NCBI GenBank assembly: GCA_963816555.1
Contig: CAWFLD010000004.1
Coordinates: forward strand, 1,116,001 to 1,180,000
Source: Lutibaculum sp963816555
GTDB lineage: Bacteria; Pseudomonadota; Alphaproteobacteria; Rhizobiales; Tepidamorphaceae
Length of the DNA stretch: 64,000 bases
Direction of reading: 5' to 3'
Below the pieces are notes generated by a model that had not been told where the DNA came from, did no database searches, and was given only the letters and a program-made list of their open reading frames with translations. A program made the translations under genes and the position numbers. Each line of letters begins with the position of its first letter. The stretch's first letter is position 1. This document shows, piece by piece, positions 48,815-58,822 of this stretch.

Positions 48815-50161
48815 TCAGAATTCCGACAGCAGCCGGCCGAGCGTCTCGAACAGCGCGTCGATCTCCTCGCGCGTGATGATGAGCGGCGGCGACAGGGCGA
48901 TCGTGTCGCCGGTCACCCGCACCATGATGTCGTGGTTGTAGAACGCCCGCTCCATCACGTCGTAGCCGACCGCGCCGGGCGCGCCGTCGCGGGGGTTGAG
49001 ATCGAAGGCCGCGGCGAGGCCGACGACGCGGATGTCGGCGACGATCGGCAGGTCCTTGAGCGACAGCGCGGCCTTGGCGAAGTGCGGCTCGAGGTCGAGC
49101 GCGCGCTCGAACAGCCCCTCCGACTTGTAGACGTCGAGCGTGGCGAGACCGGCCGCGACCGCCAGCGGATGGGCGCTGTAGGTGTAGCCGTGGAACAGCT
49201 CGATCGCGTGCTCCGGCCCCTGCATGAACGCCTCGTGGATCTTGTCGCTGACGAACACGCCGCCCATCGGCACCGTGCCGCTGGTGACGCCCTTGGCGAA
49301 GGTGATCATGTCGGGCGTGACGCCGTAGCGCTCGGCGGCGGTGGCATGGCCGAGCCGGCCGAAGGCGGTGATCACCTCGTCGAAGATCAAGAGGATGCCG
49401 TGCTTGTCGCAGATCTCGCGCAGGCGCTTGAGGTAGCCCTTGGGCGCCGGCAGCACGCCGGTCGAGCCGGCCATCGGCTCGACGATCACCGCCGCGATGG
49501 TCGAGGCGTCGTGCAGGGCGACGATGCGCTCGAGATCGTCGGCGAGGTGGGCGCCCCACTCCGGCTCGCCGGCGGTGAAGGCCTGCTCCTGCCGGTTGTA
49601 GGTGTGCGGCAGGTGGTCGACGCCGACCAGCAGGCCGCCATAGTGCTTGCGGTTCGAGACGATGCCGCCGACCGAGATGCCGCCGAAGCCGACGCCGTGA
49701 TAGCCGCGCTCGCGGCCGATCAGCCGCGTGCGGCTGCCCTTGCCGGACACGTTGTGGTAGGCGAGCGCGATCTTGAGGGCGGTGTCGACGGCTTCCGACC
49801 CGGAATTGGCGAAGAAGACGTGGTCGAGCCCGGCGGGCGCGAGGAGCGAGAGCTGGGTGGCCAGCTCGAACGCGGCCGGATGGGCGAACTGGAAGTTCGG
49901 CGCGTAGTCGAGCTCGGCCGCCTGCCGCTGGATCGCCTCGACGATCGGCTGGCGCGCATGGCCGGCGTTGCAGCACCACAGGCCGGCGGTCCCGTCCATC
50001 ACGGCGCGGCCGTCGGGCGTGTAGAAATACATGTCCTTCGCGCGGGCGATGAGCCGCGGGCTCTGCTTGAAGGCCCTGTTCGGCGTGAAGGGCATCCAGA
50101 AAGCCTCGAGATCGTTCGGGGAAAGGGTCTCCGAACGCGCGAGTTCGTCAGCCGCGGACAT
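48815..50161 (-). CDS. Class III aminotransferase (omega-amino acid:pyruvate / beta-alanine type)
   Basis: PLP-dependent transaminase of 448 residues. WMPFTPNRAFKQSPRL near residue 23 and DGTAGLWCCNAGHARQPI are hallmarks of the beta-alanine:pyruvate group; HVFFANSGSEAVDTALKIAL binds the cofactor phosphate, IFDEVITAFGRLG contains the Asp that contacts PLP nitrogen, and FAKGVTSGTVPMGGV has the Schiff-base Lys. The amino donor is not certain. ATG 50161 follows GGAGCAAACACGC; a long open frame upstream to 50425 has no homology. Divergent from an exported unknown. Confidence 0.93.
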   Translation of the reverse strand: MSAADELARSETLSPNDLEAFWMPFTPNRAFKQSPRLIARAKDMYFYTPDGRAVMDGTAGLWCCNAGHARQPIVEAIQRQAAELDYAPNFQFAHPAAFELATQLSLLAPAGLDHVFFANSGSEAVDTALKIALAYHNVSGKGSRTRLIGRERGYHGVGFGGISVGGIVSNRKHYGGLLVGVDHLPHTYNRQEQAFTAGEPEWGAHLADDLERIVALHDASTIAAVIVEPMAGSTGVLPAPKGYLKRLREICDKHGILLIFDEVITAFGRLGHATAAERYGVTPDMITFAKGVTSGTVPMGGVFVSDKIHEAFMQGPEHAIELFHGYTYSAHPLAVAAGLATLDVYKSEGLFERALDLEPHFAKAALSLKDLPIVADIRVVGLAAAFDLNPRDGAPGAVGYDVMERAFYNHDIMVRVTGDTIALSPPLIITREEIDALFETLGRLLSEF

Positions 50162-50332
50162 GCGTGTTTGCTCCGGATGAAACAAAGGATTTGGATCGTG
50201 ACAGTAGCAGAGCGTGGGACGGTCGCAACCGTTCACCCTGTTTGCAATAGCCCGCTTGTGGCCGCGGGAAAAGCCGGGATAGATGGCCGGCGATGCGGCG
50301 CCACCTCGAAGAACAGACCAGGGAGACCTGGC

Positions 50333-50938
50333 ATGCGCCTCCGCCAGACGGCCTGTGCCCTCACCATTTTCCTGACGCTCGCGCTCGCCGGCGCCGCCGC
50401 TCCGGCGCGCGCCGAGACGGCGCAAGACCAGCCGCCGGACGCCGCCGCGCTGATCGATTCAGCCCTCGCCCTCGCGGCGAAGGGGCAGTCGGTCGAGGCG
50501 CTTGAGAAGGCGGAAGACGCCTATTTCGCCGTGTGGGACCGGCTGCCGCTCGGCTTCCGCCGCATCGAGCTGATCGACGACCGCCCGGAAGGCTACGACC
50601 GGATCGACCCGCGCGAGAGCCACGCCTACGATCCCGACCAGAACATCTCGATCTACGTCGACCCGATCGGGTTCGGCTGGCGGCGGGCGAAGGACGGCTG
50701 GCAGACCGACCTGACGGCCGATTTCATCCTCGCCACCGAGGAGGGGCGGATCATCGCCGGCCAGAAGGACTTCGCGAATTTCGACATCCGCTCGCCGCAG
50801 CGGGCGCACGAATCGTTTCTCGTCATCAACTACCGCTTCACCGGCGTGCCGCCCGGCGACTACGTGCTGACGACGACGGTGCACGACCGGGTCGAGGACG
50901 AGACGGCCTCCTTCGACATGCCGATCACCATCAACTGA
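50333..50938 (+). CDS. Hypothetical exported protein
   Basis: A 201-residue secreted protein; signal peptide residues 1-27 (ending APARAE). The mature part starts with a helical segment (DAAALIDSALALAAKGQSVEAL) and continues into a beta-rich domain (SHAYDPDQNISIYVDPIGFG, then NYRFTGVPPGDYVLTTTVHD). No cysteine in the mature protein. The C-terminal part looks like an immunoglobulin-like or carbohydrate-binding sandwich, but the family is not recognised with confidence. ATG 50333 follows AGGGAGACC. Confidence 0.7.
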   Translation: MRLRQTACALTIFLTLALAGAAAPARAETAQDQPPDAAALIDSALALAAKGQSVEALEKAEDAYFAVWDRLPLGFRRIELIDDRPEGYDRIDPRESHAYDPDQNISIYVDPIGFGWRRAKDGWQTDLTADFILATEEGRIIAGQKDFANFDIRSPQRAHESFLVINYRFTGVPPGDYVLTTTVHDRVEDETASFDMPITIN

Positions 50939-50964
50939 GGATCCGCCCGCGCGGCCCGCAGGCC

Positions 50965-51312
50965 TCAGCCGATGCTCGCCTTCCTCGCGTCGAAGGCGAG
51001 ATGGCCGGCGATGCCGCCGACCCCGGGCTTTGGTTCCTCGTAGGACCAGGCGAGATCGCGCACGCCACCCTCGCCGGCCAGCGAGAAATACGTCGCGTCG
51101 CCCTTGAACGGGCAGTGCGTGCGGGTGTCGCTCGGCTCGAGCAGGTCCATCCGGACGTCGCCGCGCGGGATGTAGAGCACCGGCGGATAGCCGTCTTCCT
51201 CGAGCCGCACCGCCCGTTCGGAGCGCGCGACCTCGCGCCCGCCGACGGCGACGGCGACCGGGCCGCCGGCCGGGGCCAGCGTGATGCGCCTCTCCACGGC
51301 TTCCTCGCTCAT
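50965..51312 (-). CDS. DUF427 domain-containing protein
   Basis: A 115-residue soluble protein with the full DUF427 pattern: VAVAVGGREVARSERAVRL, EDGYPPVLYIPRGDVRMDLL, THCPFKGDATYFSL and the C-terminal WSYEEPKPGVGGIAGHLAFD. The family is an all-beta, often stand-alone domain of unknown biochemical activity. ATG 51312 has GGAGAG five bases upstream; an ATG four codons earlier (51324) is possible. It is convergent with the exported unknown and divergent from the EamA transporter. Confidence 0.9.
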   Translation of the reverse strand: MSEEAVERRITLAPAGGPVAVAVGGREVARSERAVRLEEDGYPPVLYIPRGDVRMDLLEPSDTRTHCPFKGDATYFSLAGEGGVRDLAWSYEEPKPGVGGIAGHLAFDARKASIG

Positions 51313-51470
51313 GTCGCTCTCCATGTTCGCCGCCGGCCGTCGCGGCCGGCAGAGCGGCAACATGTGGTCGGGCCGCCCCGTGTCAATGCGGGCGGCAGGC
51401 CCTTGCCTCGCGTGCGCGGCCATGCTTGCTGGCGGCTCCCGTATCGACGTCCATCCCGCGGATCCCGGCC

Positions 51471-52388
51471 ATGAGCGCGCCTTCCGAGACTTCCGCCCGG
51501 CCGGTGCTCGCGGTCGCGGCGGCGATCGCCGTCCTGTCGCTGATGGACGCGACGATCAAGAGCTTCGGGCCCGACGTGCCGACGGTGCAGATCGTGTTCC
51601 TGCGCTACGCCTTCGGCGCGCTGACCGCGTCCGTGCCGTTCCTGGCGACCAGGCCTCACCGCATCTCGCGGGCCACGCTGAAGGCCAACCTGCTGCGCAC
51701 CGTCGTGATGCTCGCCGCGGCCGGGCTGTTCTTCTACTCGCTCACCCACATGCCGCTGCTCGAGGTCGTCACGCTCGCCTTCACGGCGCCGCTCTTCATG
51801 GTGTTCCTGGCGCGCCCGATCCTCGGCGAGCCGATCGAGCCGCGGGCGCTGGCCGCGGTGGCGATCGGCCTCGTCGGCGTCGTCGTGGTCGTGGCGGGGG
51901 GCGCGGGCTCCGAGGGCACCCTGACGGTCGCCGGCACGATCACGATCCTCGGCTCGGCGGCCGCCTACGCGCTCGGCGTCGTGCTCCTGCGCAAGCACTC
52001 GGTCGCCGAGCGGCCGGCGGCCCTCGTCTTCACGCAGCAGGTGATGGGGGTGGCGATCCTCGCGCCGGCCGCCGTCTTCTTCTGGAGGGACGTCGAGGCC
52101 GGCGAGTGGCTGCGCTACGGGCTGATCGGCTGCATGGCGACGACCGGCAGCCTGCTCATGGCCTGGGGCTTCGCGCGCGCGCCGGCGGGGCGGCTGGCGC
52201 CGCTCGAATACACCAACCTCCTTTGGGCCACGATCTTCGCCTACGCGTGGTTCTCCGAGGTGCCGACCGCCTCCACGGCGGTGGGGGCCGCCGCGATCAT
52301 CGCCGCCTGCGTGATGGCGAGCCGCCCGGGCTGGCCGATCTTCCCGCGCCGGCGCTGGCTGGCGCTGTGGCGACGCGGCGGCTCTTGA
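51471..52388 (+). CDS. EamA/DMT family transporter
   Basis: A 305-residue membrane protein with about ten helices in two EamA repeats: VLSLMDATIKSFGPDVPTVQ and FFYSLTHMPLLEVVTLAFTAPLFM in the first, LRKHSVAERPAALVFTQQ and PLEYTNLLWATIFAYAWFSE in the second. Drug/metabolite exporters of this type carry amino acids or other small metabolites; the substrate is unknown. ATG 51471 is taken; TTG 51426 would add 15 residues. It is immediately upstream of the groESL promoter, which begins within its last bases. Confidence 0.9.
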   Translation: MSAPSETSARPVLAVAAAIAVLSLMDATIKSFGPDVPTVQIVFLRYAFGALTASVPFLATRPHRISRATLKANLLRTVVMLAAAGLFFYSLTHMPLLEVVTLAFTAPLFMVFLARPILGEPIEPRALAAVAIGLVGVVVVVAGGAGSEGTLTVAGTITILGSAAAYALGVVLLRKHSVAERPAALVFTQQVMGVAILAPAAVFFWRDVEAGEWLRYGLIGCMATTGSLLMAWGFARAPAGRLAPLEYTNLLWATIFAYAWFSEVPTASTAVGAAAIIAACVMASRPGWPIFPRRRWLALWRRGGS

Positions 52389-52412
52389 CAGAAACGGGGC
52401 CCGAGACTATCT
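52385..52412 (+). promoter_or_regulatory. groESL promoter
   Basis: TTGACA (52385-52390) and CTATCT (52407-52412) are separated by 16 bases, a good housekeeping -35/-10 pair; CTTGA with the same spacing also resembles the alphaproteobacterial heat-shock (RpoH) promoter, so both sigma factors may use it. The start would fall just before the CIRCE element. Confidence 0.75.
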
Positions 52413-52423
52413 GGAGCGCGTCG

Positions 52424-52450
52424 TTGGCACTCACCCGACGAGAGTGCTAA
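52424..52450 (+). promoter_or_regulatory. CIRCE operator (HrcA binding site)
   Basis: TTGGCACTC-N9-GAGTGCTAA differs from the CIRCE consensus TTAGCACTC-N9-GAGTGCTAA at one position. It starts 11 bases after the -10 box and 90 bases before groS, the expected place for HrcA repression. Confidence 0.95.
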
Positions 52451-52513
52451 CAGCCAATCATTCAGTGTCGTCTCGCCCCGTGTAGAGGGGCACATTCGTA
52501 GGAGCAAGGACAC

Positions 52514-52828
52514 ATGAGCTTCCGTCCCCTGCATGACCGCGTGCTCGTGAAGCGCGTCGAGGAGGAAGAGAAGACTTCCGGTGGCATCATCATCCCGGAT
52601 TCGGCGAAGGAGAAGCCGAGCCAGGGTGAGGTCGTCGCCGTGGGCCCCGGCGCCCGCGACGAAGACGGTAAGCGTCTCGAGCCCGACGTGAAGGTGGGTG
52701 ACAAGGTGCTGTTCGGCAAGTGGTCGGGCACCGAGGTCAAGGTCGATGGCCAGGACTACCTCATCATGAAGGAGTCCGACATCATGGGCGTAATCGAGGG
52801 TTCCGAGGCCGGCCGCCAGGCTGCGTGA
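52514..52828 (+). CDS. groS: Co-chaperonin GroES
   Basis: The 104-residue co-chaperonin that caps GroEL. FRPLHDRVLVKRVEEEEKTSGGIIIPD at the N-terminus (here in two parts: HDRVLVKRVEEEEK and the mobile loop TSGGIIIPDSAKEKPSQGEV) and VLFGKWSGTEVKVDGQDYL are invariant. ATG 52514 follows AGGAGCAAGG. The operon is controlled by CIRCE/HrcA and probably RpoH. groL follows after 63 bases. Confidence 0.98.
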   Translation: MSFRPLHDRVLVKRVEEEEKTSGGIIIPDSAKEKPSQGEVVAVGPGARDEDGKRLEPDVKVGDKVLFGKWSGTEVKVDGQDYLIMKESDIMGVIEGSEAGRQAA

Positions 52829-52891
52829 GGCATTTTGCCCGACGCGGCCTTTTTCGTGCCAGACCTCCCCTAGATCCGAAAGGAAGAACAC

Positions 52892-54541
<1,650 letters not shown>

Positions 54542-54580
54542 GCCGCCACGCATCCTCCCGGGCCTTCGGGCCCGTCTTCA

Positions 54581-54611
54581 GGGGCGGTCTTCGGACCGCC
54601 CCTTTCTTTTT
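54581..54611 (+). terminator. groESL terminator
   Basis: GGGGCGGTC-TTCG-GACCGCCCC is a perfect 9-base-pair stem with a stable UUCG-type loop, followed by TTTCTTTTT. It starts 39 bases after the groL stop codon. Confidence 0.95.
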
Positions 54612-54646
54612 GCCGCGTCGGCCTCCCGCCGCGGGCGCGCCTCGCG

Positions 54647-55501
54647 CTACTCGAACGTCACCGAGACCGACGGGTCGCCCGGCAGGCCGCGATAGGTGAC
54701 GGTCGCCGTCAGCCCCGCCTCCGGCTTGAGGAGCGGCCCGAACGAGCCGAGGCTCACGAGGTCGCCCTCGCGGAAGGTCACGCCGTTGTCGCGCAGCCAG
54801 AGCACCGCCTTCATCGGCTGGCCGAGAATGGCGGCGCCGGGCGCCTTCGCCAGCGTCGCGCCCGCGGCGTCGGTCACCGTCACCGTCATCGTCGCCAGCG
54901 CGTCCAGGAACTCCCGGGTCGGCTCGACCGGCACGGGCGCGCCGAGAACGCCCATGCGGGCCCCGACATTGATCGCCGTCAGCTTCGGCCCGCTCAGCCC
55001 GCGCGGGTCGGCCACCACGAGATCCGGCAGCTCGATGAAGGGCCGCACGGAGGTGAGGTGCGACAGCACGTCGAGCGGCGTCTGCGCCTCGTTGACCCCG
55101 TCGTCGGCGACGACCGCGATCATGTCGGCCTCGTAGCGCGGCACGGCGCCGTAGGCGGCCGACACGCGGGCCCCGTCCTCCAGCATCGTACCGCCGAACA
55201 ACCGGCCGCGGACCGGCTGCGTCACGCCGAACGCCTTCTGCGCCGGCTCGCTCGTCAGCCCCGCCTTGTAGCCGACCGGCTCGCCCCATTCCGCCGCCAG
55301 CGCCTTCACGAGCTCGTCCTGCGCGCACAGCGCGTCGTCCATCGTCTCGACGTCGGGGGCCGTGGACGGCGTGCGCGTCAGCATGTCGGCGGCGAGCCGC
55401 GCGACCGTCGCCTCGTCCGGACAGGCCGCCTGCGCATCCGCCACGGCGGCAAGGGCGAGCGCGCACGCCCCCGCGATCCCCAGAAGCCTCGTTTTCCGCA
55501 T
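54647..55501 (-). CDS. Exported 2-keto-4-pentenoate hydratase / FAH-fold protein
   Basis: A 284-residue protein with a signal peptide (residues 1-26; AVADAQAACPDE). The mature part matches the MhpD/HpaH-type hydratase fold: VGYKAGLTSEPAQKAFGV near residue 76, RYEADMIAVVADDGVNEAQ near 125, and AILGQPMKAVLWLRDNG near 225. The metal-ligand ExE of active hydratases appears as E-x-D here. Catechol-pathway hydratases are cytoplasmic, so secretion is odd. The ATG at 55501 has an AGGAGGGAAC site, and the signal peptide is convincing. Function not established. Confidence 0.82.
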   Translation of the reverse strand: MRKTRLLGIAGACALALAAVADAQAACPDEATVARLAADMLTRTPSTAPDVETMDDALCAQDELVKALAAEWGEPVGYKAGLTSEPAQKAFGVTQPVRGRLFGGTMLEDGARVSAAYGAVPRYEADMIAVVADDGVNEAQTPLDVLSHLTSVRPFIELPDLVVADPRGLSGPKLTAINVGARMGVLGAPVPVEPTREFLDALATMTVTVTDAAGATLAKAPGAAILGQPMKAVLWLRDNGVTFREGDLVSLGSFGPLLKPEAGLTATVTYRGLPGDPSVSVTFE

Positions 55502-55636
55502 GTTTCGTTCCCTCCTGCAGGCGGCCGCCCGGCCGCCTTCCCCGCCGAGGCTACGGGCGTCGGCATCGTGTGGACAAGCGCCGGCGCTGCGCGCATGGTC
55601 GCCGGCGCCGGAACGAGGCGGAACGGGGAGCGCGGG

Positions 55637-56440
55637 ATGACGAAGGCCGGTCGGATCTATTGCGGCGTCGGCGGCTGGATCTACGAGCCGTGGCGCGGCA
55701 CGTTCTATCCCGACAAGCTGCCGAAGACGAAGGAGCTCGCCTACGCGGCGGAGCACCTGACCTCGATCGAGATCAACGGCACGTTCTACCGCTCGCAGAA
55801 GCCCGAGACGTTCCGCAAGTGGGCCTCGGAGGTGCCGGACGGCTTCGTCTTCTCCCTCAAGGGGCCGCGCTACGCCGTCAACCGGCGGGTCCTGGCGGAG
55901 GGCGGCGACTCGGTCAGGCGCTTCATCGAGAGCGGCATCACCGAAATGGGCGACAGGCTGGGGCCCATCCTCTGGCAGTTCGCGCCGACGAAGCAGTTCG
56001 ACGAGGCCGATTTCGCAGGTTTCCTCGAGCTGTTGCCGAAGGAGGCCGACGGCGTGCGCCTGCGCCACGTCGTCGAGGTGCGCCACGACTCGTTCCGCGT
56101 TCCGGCATTCGTCGCGCTCCTGAAGCGCTTCGACACGCCGGTCGTCTATGCCGACCACGCGACCTATCCCGCGATCGCCGACCCGGTCGGCGATTTCGTC
56201 TACGCGCGGCTCCAGGCGGGACGCGACGAGGTGCCGACCGGCTACGAGCCGGCGGCCCTCGACGCCTGGGCGGGCCGCCTGAAGACATGGGCGGGCGGCG
56301 GCGTGCCGGAGGATCTCGACACCGTCGGCAGCGAGGCGGCGGACACGAGGCCGCGCGACGTCTTCGCCTACGTCATCCACGAGGGCAAGGTGCGCGCGCC
56401 GGCCGCCGCCATGGCGCTGATCGAGCGGCTGGGCCGGTAG
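55637..56440 (+). CDS. DUF72 domain-containing protein (YecE-like)
   Basis: A 267-residue TIM-barrel protein. YCGVGGWIYEPWRGTFYP at the N-terminus, LTSIEINGTFYRSQKPETF, FSLKGPRYAVN, LWQFAPTKQFDE and VEVRHDSF are the ordered DUF72 signatures. The biochemical function is unknown; the fold resembles sugar-phosphate isomerases and endonuclease IV. ATG 55637 follows CGGGGAGCGCGGG. It is divergent from the exported hydratase gene and followed after 112 bases by the TerC-family gene. Confidence 0.93.
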   Translation: MTKAGRIYCGVGGWIYEPWRGTFYPDKLPKTKELAYAAEHLTSIEINGTFYRSQKPETFRKWASEVPDGFVFSLKGPRYAVNRRVLAEGGDSVRRFIESGITEMGDRLGPILWQFAPTKQFDEADFAGFLELLPKEADGVRLRHVVEVRHDSFRVPAFVALLKRFDTPVVYADHATYPAIADPVGDFVYARLQAGRDEVPTGYEPAALDAWAGRLKTWAGGGVPEDLDTVGSEAADTRPRDVFAYVIHEGKVRAPAAAMALIERLGR

Positions 56441-56489
56441 CGGCCGCCGAGGGAACCGCTCGCGGCCACGCCAGTTGCAAGGGTTGCCG

Positions 56490-56506
56490 CCAGACATCAT
56501 GTCTGG
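56490..56506. promoter_or_regulatory. Perfect palindrome upstream of the TerC-family gene
   Basis: CCAGACAT-C-ATGTCTGG has two perfect 8-base arms around a single base, 46 bases before the preferred TTG start of the TerC gene. This fits a dimeric repressor operator. I did not recognise the element and saw no yybP-ykoY (manganese) riboswitch core around it. Confidence 0.45.
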
Positions 56507-56552
56507 GGTCCCGCCGCCGTCTCCCCTCCGCCCCCCTCACGAGGTCTGCCGC

Positions 56553-57182
56553 TTGCTCGAGAGCGCCGAAATCTGGTCCTTCCTCACGGTCGTGATGATC
56601 GACGTCGTTCTGGCGGGCGACAACGCCGTCGTCGTCGGCATGGCGGCCGCCGCCGTGCCGAAGGAGGATCGCGGGCGCGTCATCTTCATCGGCATCGCCG
56701 CGGCGACGGTGATGCGCATCGCCTTCGCCCTGGTCGCGCTGGAGCTGCTGCAGATCATCGGCCTGCTGCTCGCCGGCGGCATCCTGCTCCTCTGGGTGTC
56801 GTGGAAGCTGTGGCGCGAGCTCGAGGAGGACCGCAAGGCGGAGAAGCGCGGCGAGGCGACCGGGCTCGACGCCGCCGAAGCGCGGCCCGTCGTCAAATCG
56901 AAGCGCCAGGCCGTCGTCCAGATCATCCTGGCCGACCTGTCGATGTCGCTCGACAACGTGCTGGCGGTTGCCGGCGCGGCGCGCGAGCACCCCTGGGTCC
57001 TGTCGGCGGGCCTCGTCCTGTCGGTCGCGCTGATGGGCGCGGCCGCGACGATCATCGCGAACCTGCTGCAGAAGCACCGCTGGATCGCCTATGTCGGCCT
57101 TCTCGTGATCGTCTACGTCGCCGCCCGGATGATCTGGGAAGGCGGCCACGAGGTTGCCGAGGCGGCGGCCGCCACGCTCTGA
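56553..57182 (+). CDS. TerC family integral membrane protein (YjbE/Alx-like)
   Basis: About 209 residues and seven helices. The paired acidic motifs of the family are VMIDVVLAGDNAVVVGM near residue 16 and IILADLSMSLDNVLAVAG near 130, separated by a cytoplasmic loop (EEDRKAEKRGEATG). TerC/Alx proteins export manganese or protect against metal stress and support metalation of secreted proteins (family knowledge). A TTG at 56553 with GAGG upstream gives the family-like start LLESAEIW; ATG 56499 would add 18 residues but falls inside a palindrome. The two starts cannot be separated without more data. Confidence 0.88.
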   Translation: MLESAEIWSFLTVVMIDVVLAGDNAVVVGMAAAAVPKEDRGRVIFIGIAAATVMRIAFALVALELLQIIGLLLAGGILLLWVSWKLWRELEEDRKAEKRGEATGLDAAEARPVVKSKRQAVVQIILADLSMSLDNVLAVAGAAREHPWVLSAGLVLSVALMGAAATIIANLLQKHRWIAYVGLLVIVYVAARMIWEGGHEVAEAAAATL

Positions 57183-57216
57183 AGGTCGAGCGCGCCGGCC
57201 GCCGGCCTTAGCGTTC

Positions 57217-57519
57217 TCAGTGGGCCAGCTTGCGCGGGCTCACGAGCCTGACCAGGTAGCGAACCGCCACCGCCGCCGCCAGGATCACGACGATCGCGCT
57301 CGCGACGTCGCCCCAGATCGGCATGGGCAGGGACAGCGCGCTCGACAGCACGACGCCGAGACTGCCGGCGAAGGCGCCGGTGAAGGCGACGGAGACCAGC
57401 ATCCCGCCAGTGTCGCTGTCGAGCCAGCGCGGCCGCGACGGCGCGCGCGCGGCTCGCTCGACCAGCAGGAACGCCAGGGTGACCGCCGCAAAGCTGAGGA
57501 CGGAAACAAGGAAGTACAT
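57217..57519 (-). CDS. Hypothetical three-helix membrane protein
   Basis: A 100-residue protein with three hydrophobic segments: about 3-22 (YFLVSVLSFAAVTLAFLLVE), 38-60 (GGMLVSVAFTGAFAGSLGVV) and 66-90 (IWGDVASAIVVILAAAVAVR). A short charged tail RKLAH ends it. I do not recognise a family. ATG 57519 is preceded by AGGTGTCGAACG, a weak site. It is convergent with the TerC gene, 34 bases apart. The coding call rests on its hydrophobic pattern and the clean start. Confidence 0.65.
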   Translation of the reverse strand: MYFLVSVLSFAAVTLAFLLVERAARAPSRPRWLDSDTGGMLVSVAFTGAFAGSLGVVLSSALSLPMPIWGDVASAIVVILAAAVAVRYLVRLVSPRKLAH

Positions 57520-57838
57520 CGTTCGACACCTCGAAGGGCCGGCACTGGGCGCGGCCGCGAAAACGCGAGACGCCCTCGCGCTGGCTCGAGGCGGAGGCTT
57601 TGGCTTGGGTGGGAGCGCCGTCCGGGCCTTCGCGGGTGAGGCGGGCCGGGGCGGCGTCTTGAGCAGGCCGGACACTCCGTCCGACCGCGACAATCTGCTC
57701 CACCTCCCGCCGCCGCGCAACGGGGAAGATGAGGCCGCCGAGCGAGAGGTCCGCACCGCGCCGGCGGCGCCACAGTGGCCGGCCCCGGGCAAGCCGGAGC
57801 GGCATTTGGCGCCGGCCGCAGCCGCGAGATCCGCAGCC
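57520..57838. other. Intergenic stretch without a recognisable gene
   Basis: No open frame here has a family resemblance or a good start. It must hold the promoter of the small membrane protein gene and the 3' end of hisG. No terminator hairpin with a T-run was seen. Confidence 0.5.
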
Positions 57839-58822
57839 TCAGCCGGCCGCGTCGACCCGGCCCATCACGCGGTCGAACAGCGGGTTCGTCGCGCGGAACA
57901 CATAGTCGAGCGAGGCGGTGGTCACGGCGTGGGCGCCGGCCGCCACGAGCGCCGCGGACAGGGCGTAGATGTTCCTCGCGGGGCAGTGGAACACCGCGCG
58001 GCCGCCCTCCTCGGCGATCAGCTCGGCGCCGGCCTCGGCGGCGATCGACACGACGTCGGTGCCGGCCGGCAGCGCGGCGCGCATCTCCCGCGTCGTGCGG
58101 GCGCGCTCCTCGGCCGAGATGCGGTCGAGCAGCGTCCGCAGCGCCGCCCGCTGCGCCGGCGTCCACGGCGCCTTGAGCGCCGCGGTCAGGTGCGCCTCGC
58201 TCGCCAGGATCAGCCCGTCGTCGAGCACCTTGAGCGCGTTCGCGGAGAGCGTCGCGCCGGTCGTCGTGATGTCGACGATCAGGTCCGCGGCGCCCGAGGC
58301 GGGCGCGCCTTCCGTGGCGCCGGCGCTCTCGACGATGCGGTAGTCGCCGATCGCATGGTGCGAGAAGAAGGCGCGCGTCAGGTTCACGTATTTCGTCGCG
58401 ACGCGCAGGCGGCGGCCGTGCCGGGCACGGAAGGACTGCGCCACGTCGTCGAGATCGGCCATCGAGCGCACGTCGATCCACACCTGCGGCACCGCGACCA
58501 CGACGCGGGCGTGGCCGAAGCCGAGCGGCGTGACGAGCTCCACCACGCGCTCCGTCTCGGGGATCGACTCGCGCAGGAGGTCCTCGCCGGTCACGCCGAG
58601 ATGGACGTTGCCGGCGGCGAGCTCGCGGGCGATCTCCGAGGCCGACAGGAACCAGACCTCCACGTCCGGGATGCCGGCGAAGACGCCGCGATAGTCGCGC
58701 GAGCCCCGGCTGCGCTCGACCTTCAGGCCGGCGCGGCCGAAGAAGGCGTCGGTGTTCTCCTGCAGGCGGCCCTTCGAGGGCACCGCGACGATCAGCGGCC
58801 CGTCATTCGCGGCCTCGCTCAT
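57839..58822 (-). CDS. hisG: ATP phosphoribosyltransferase, long variant
   Basis: First enzyme of histidine synthesis; joins ATP and PRPP. The catalytic core is recognisable (LIVAVPSKGRLQENTDAFF near residue 10, GNVHLGVTGEDLLRE near 70, ATKYVNLTRAFF near 145, and the PRPP loop DLIVDITTTGATLSANALKV near 180). At 327 residues it has about 100 residues more than the short form usually paired with HisZ; the extra C-terminal part is FHCPARNIYALSAALVAAGA and beyond. ATG 58822 follows GGGGAGGGCGGC and overlaps hisZ by 4 bases. Confidence 0.93.
   Translation of the reverse strand: MSEAANDGPLIVAVPSKGRLQENTDAFFGRAGLKVERSRGSRDYRGVFAGIPDVEVWFLSASEIARELAAGNVHLGVTGEDLLRESIPETERVVELVTPLGFGHARVVVAVPQVWIDVRSMADLDDVAQSFRARHGRRLRVATKYVNLTRAFFSHHAIGDYRIVESAGATEGAPASGAADLIVDITTTGATLSANALKVLDDGLILASEAHLTAALKAPWTPAQRAALRTLLDRISAEERARTTREMRAALPAGTDVVSIAAEAGAELIAEEGGRAVFHCPARNIYALSAALVAAGAHAVTTASLDYVFRATNPLFDRVMGRVDAAG

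Noticed and set aside
56441..56552. yybP-ykoY manganese riboswitch upstream of the TerC gene
   Set aside because: The conserved core sequences of that riboswitch were not found; only a DNA palindrome is clear.
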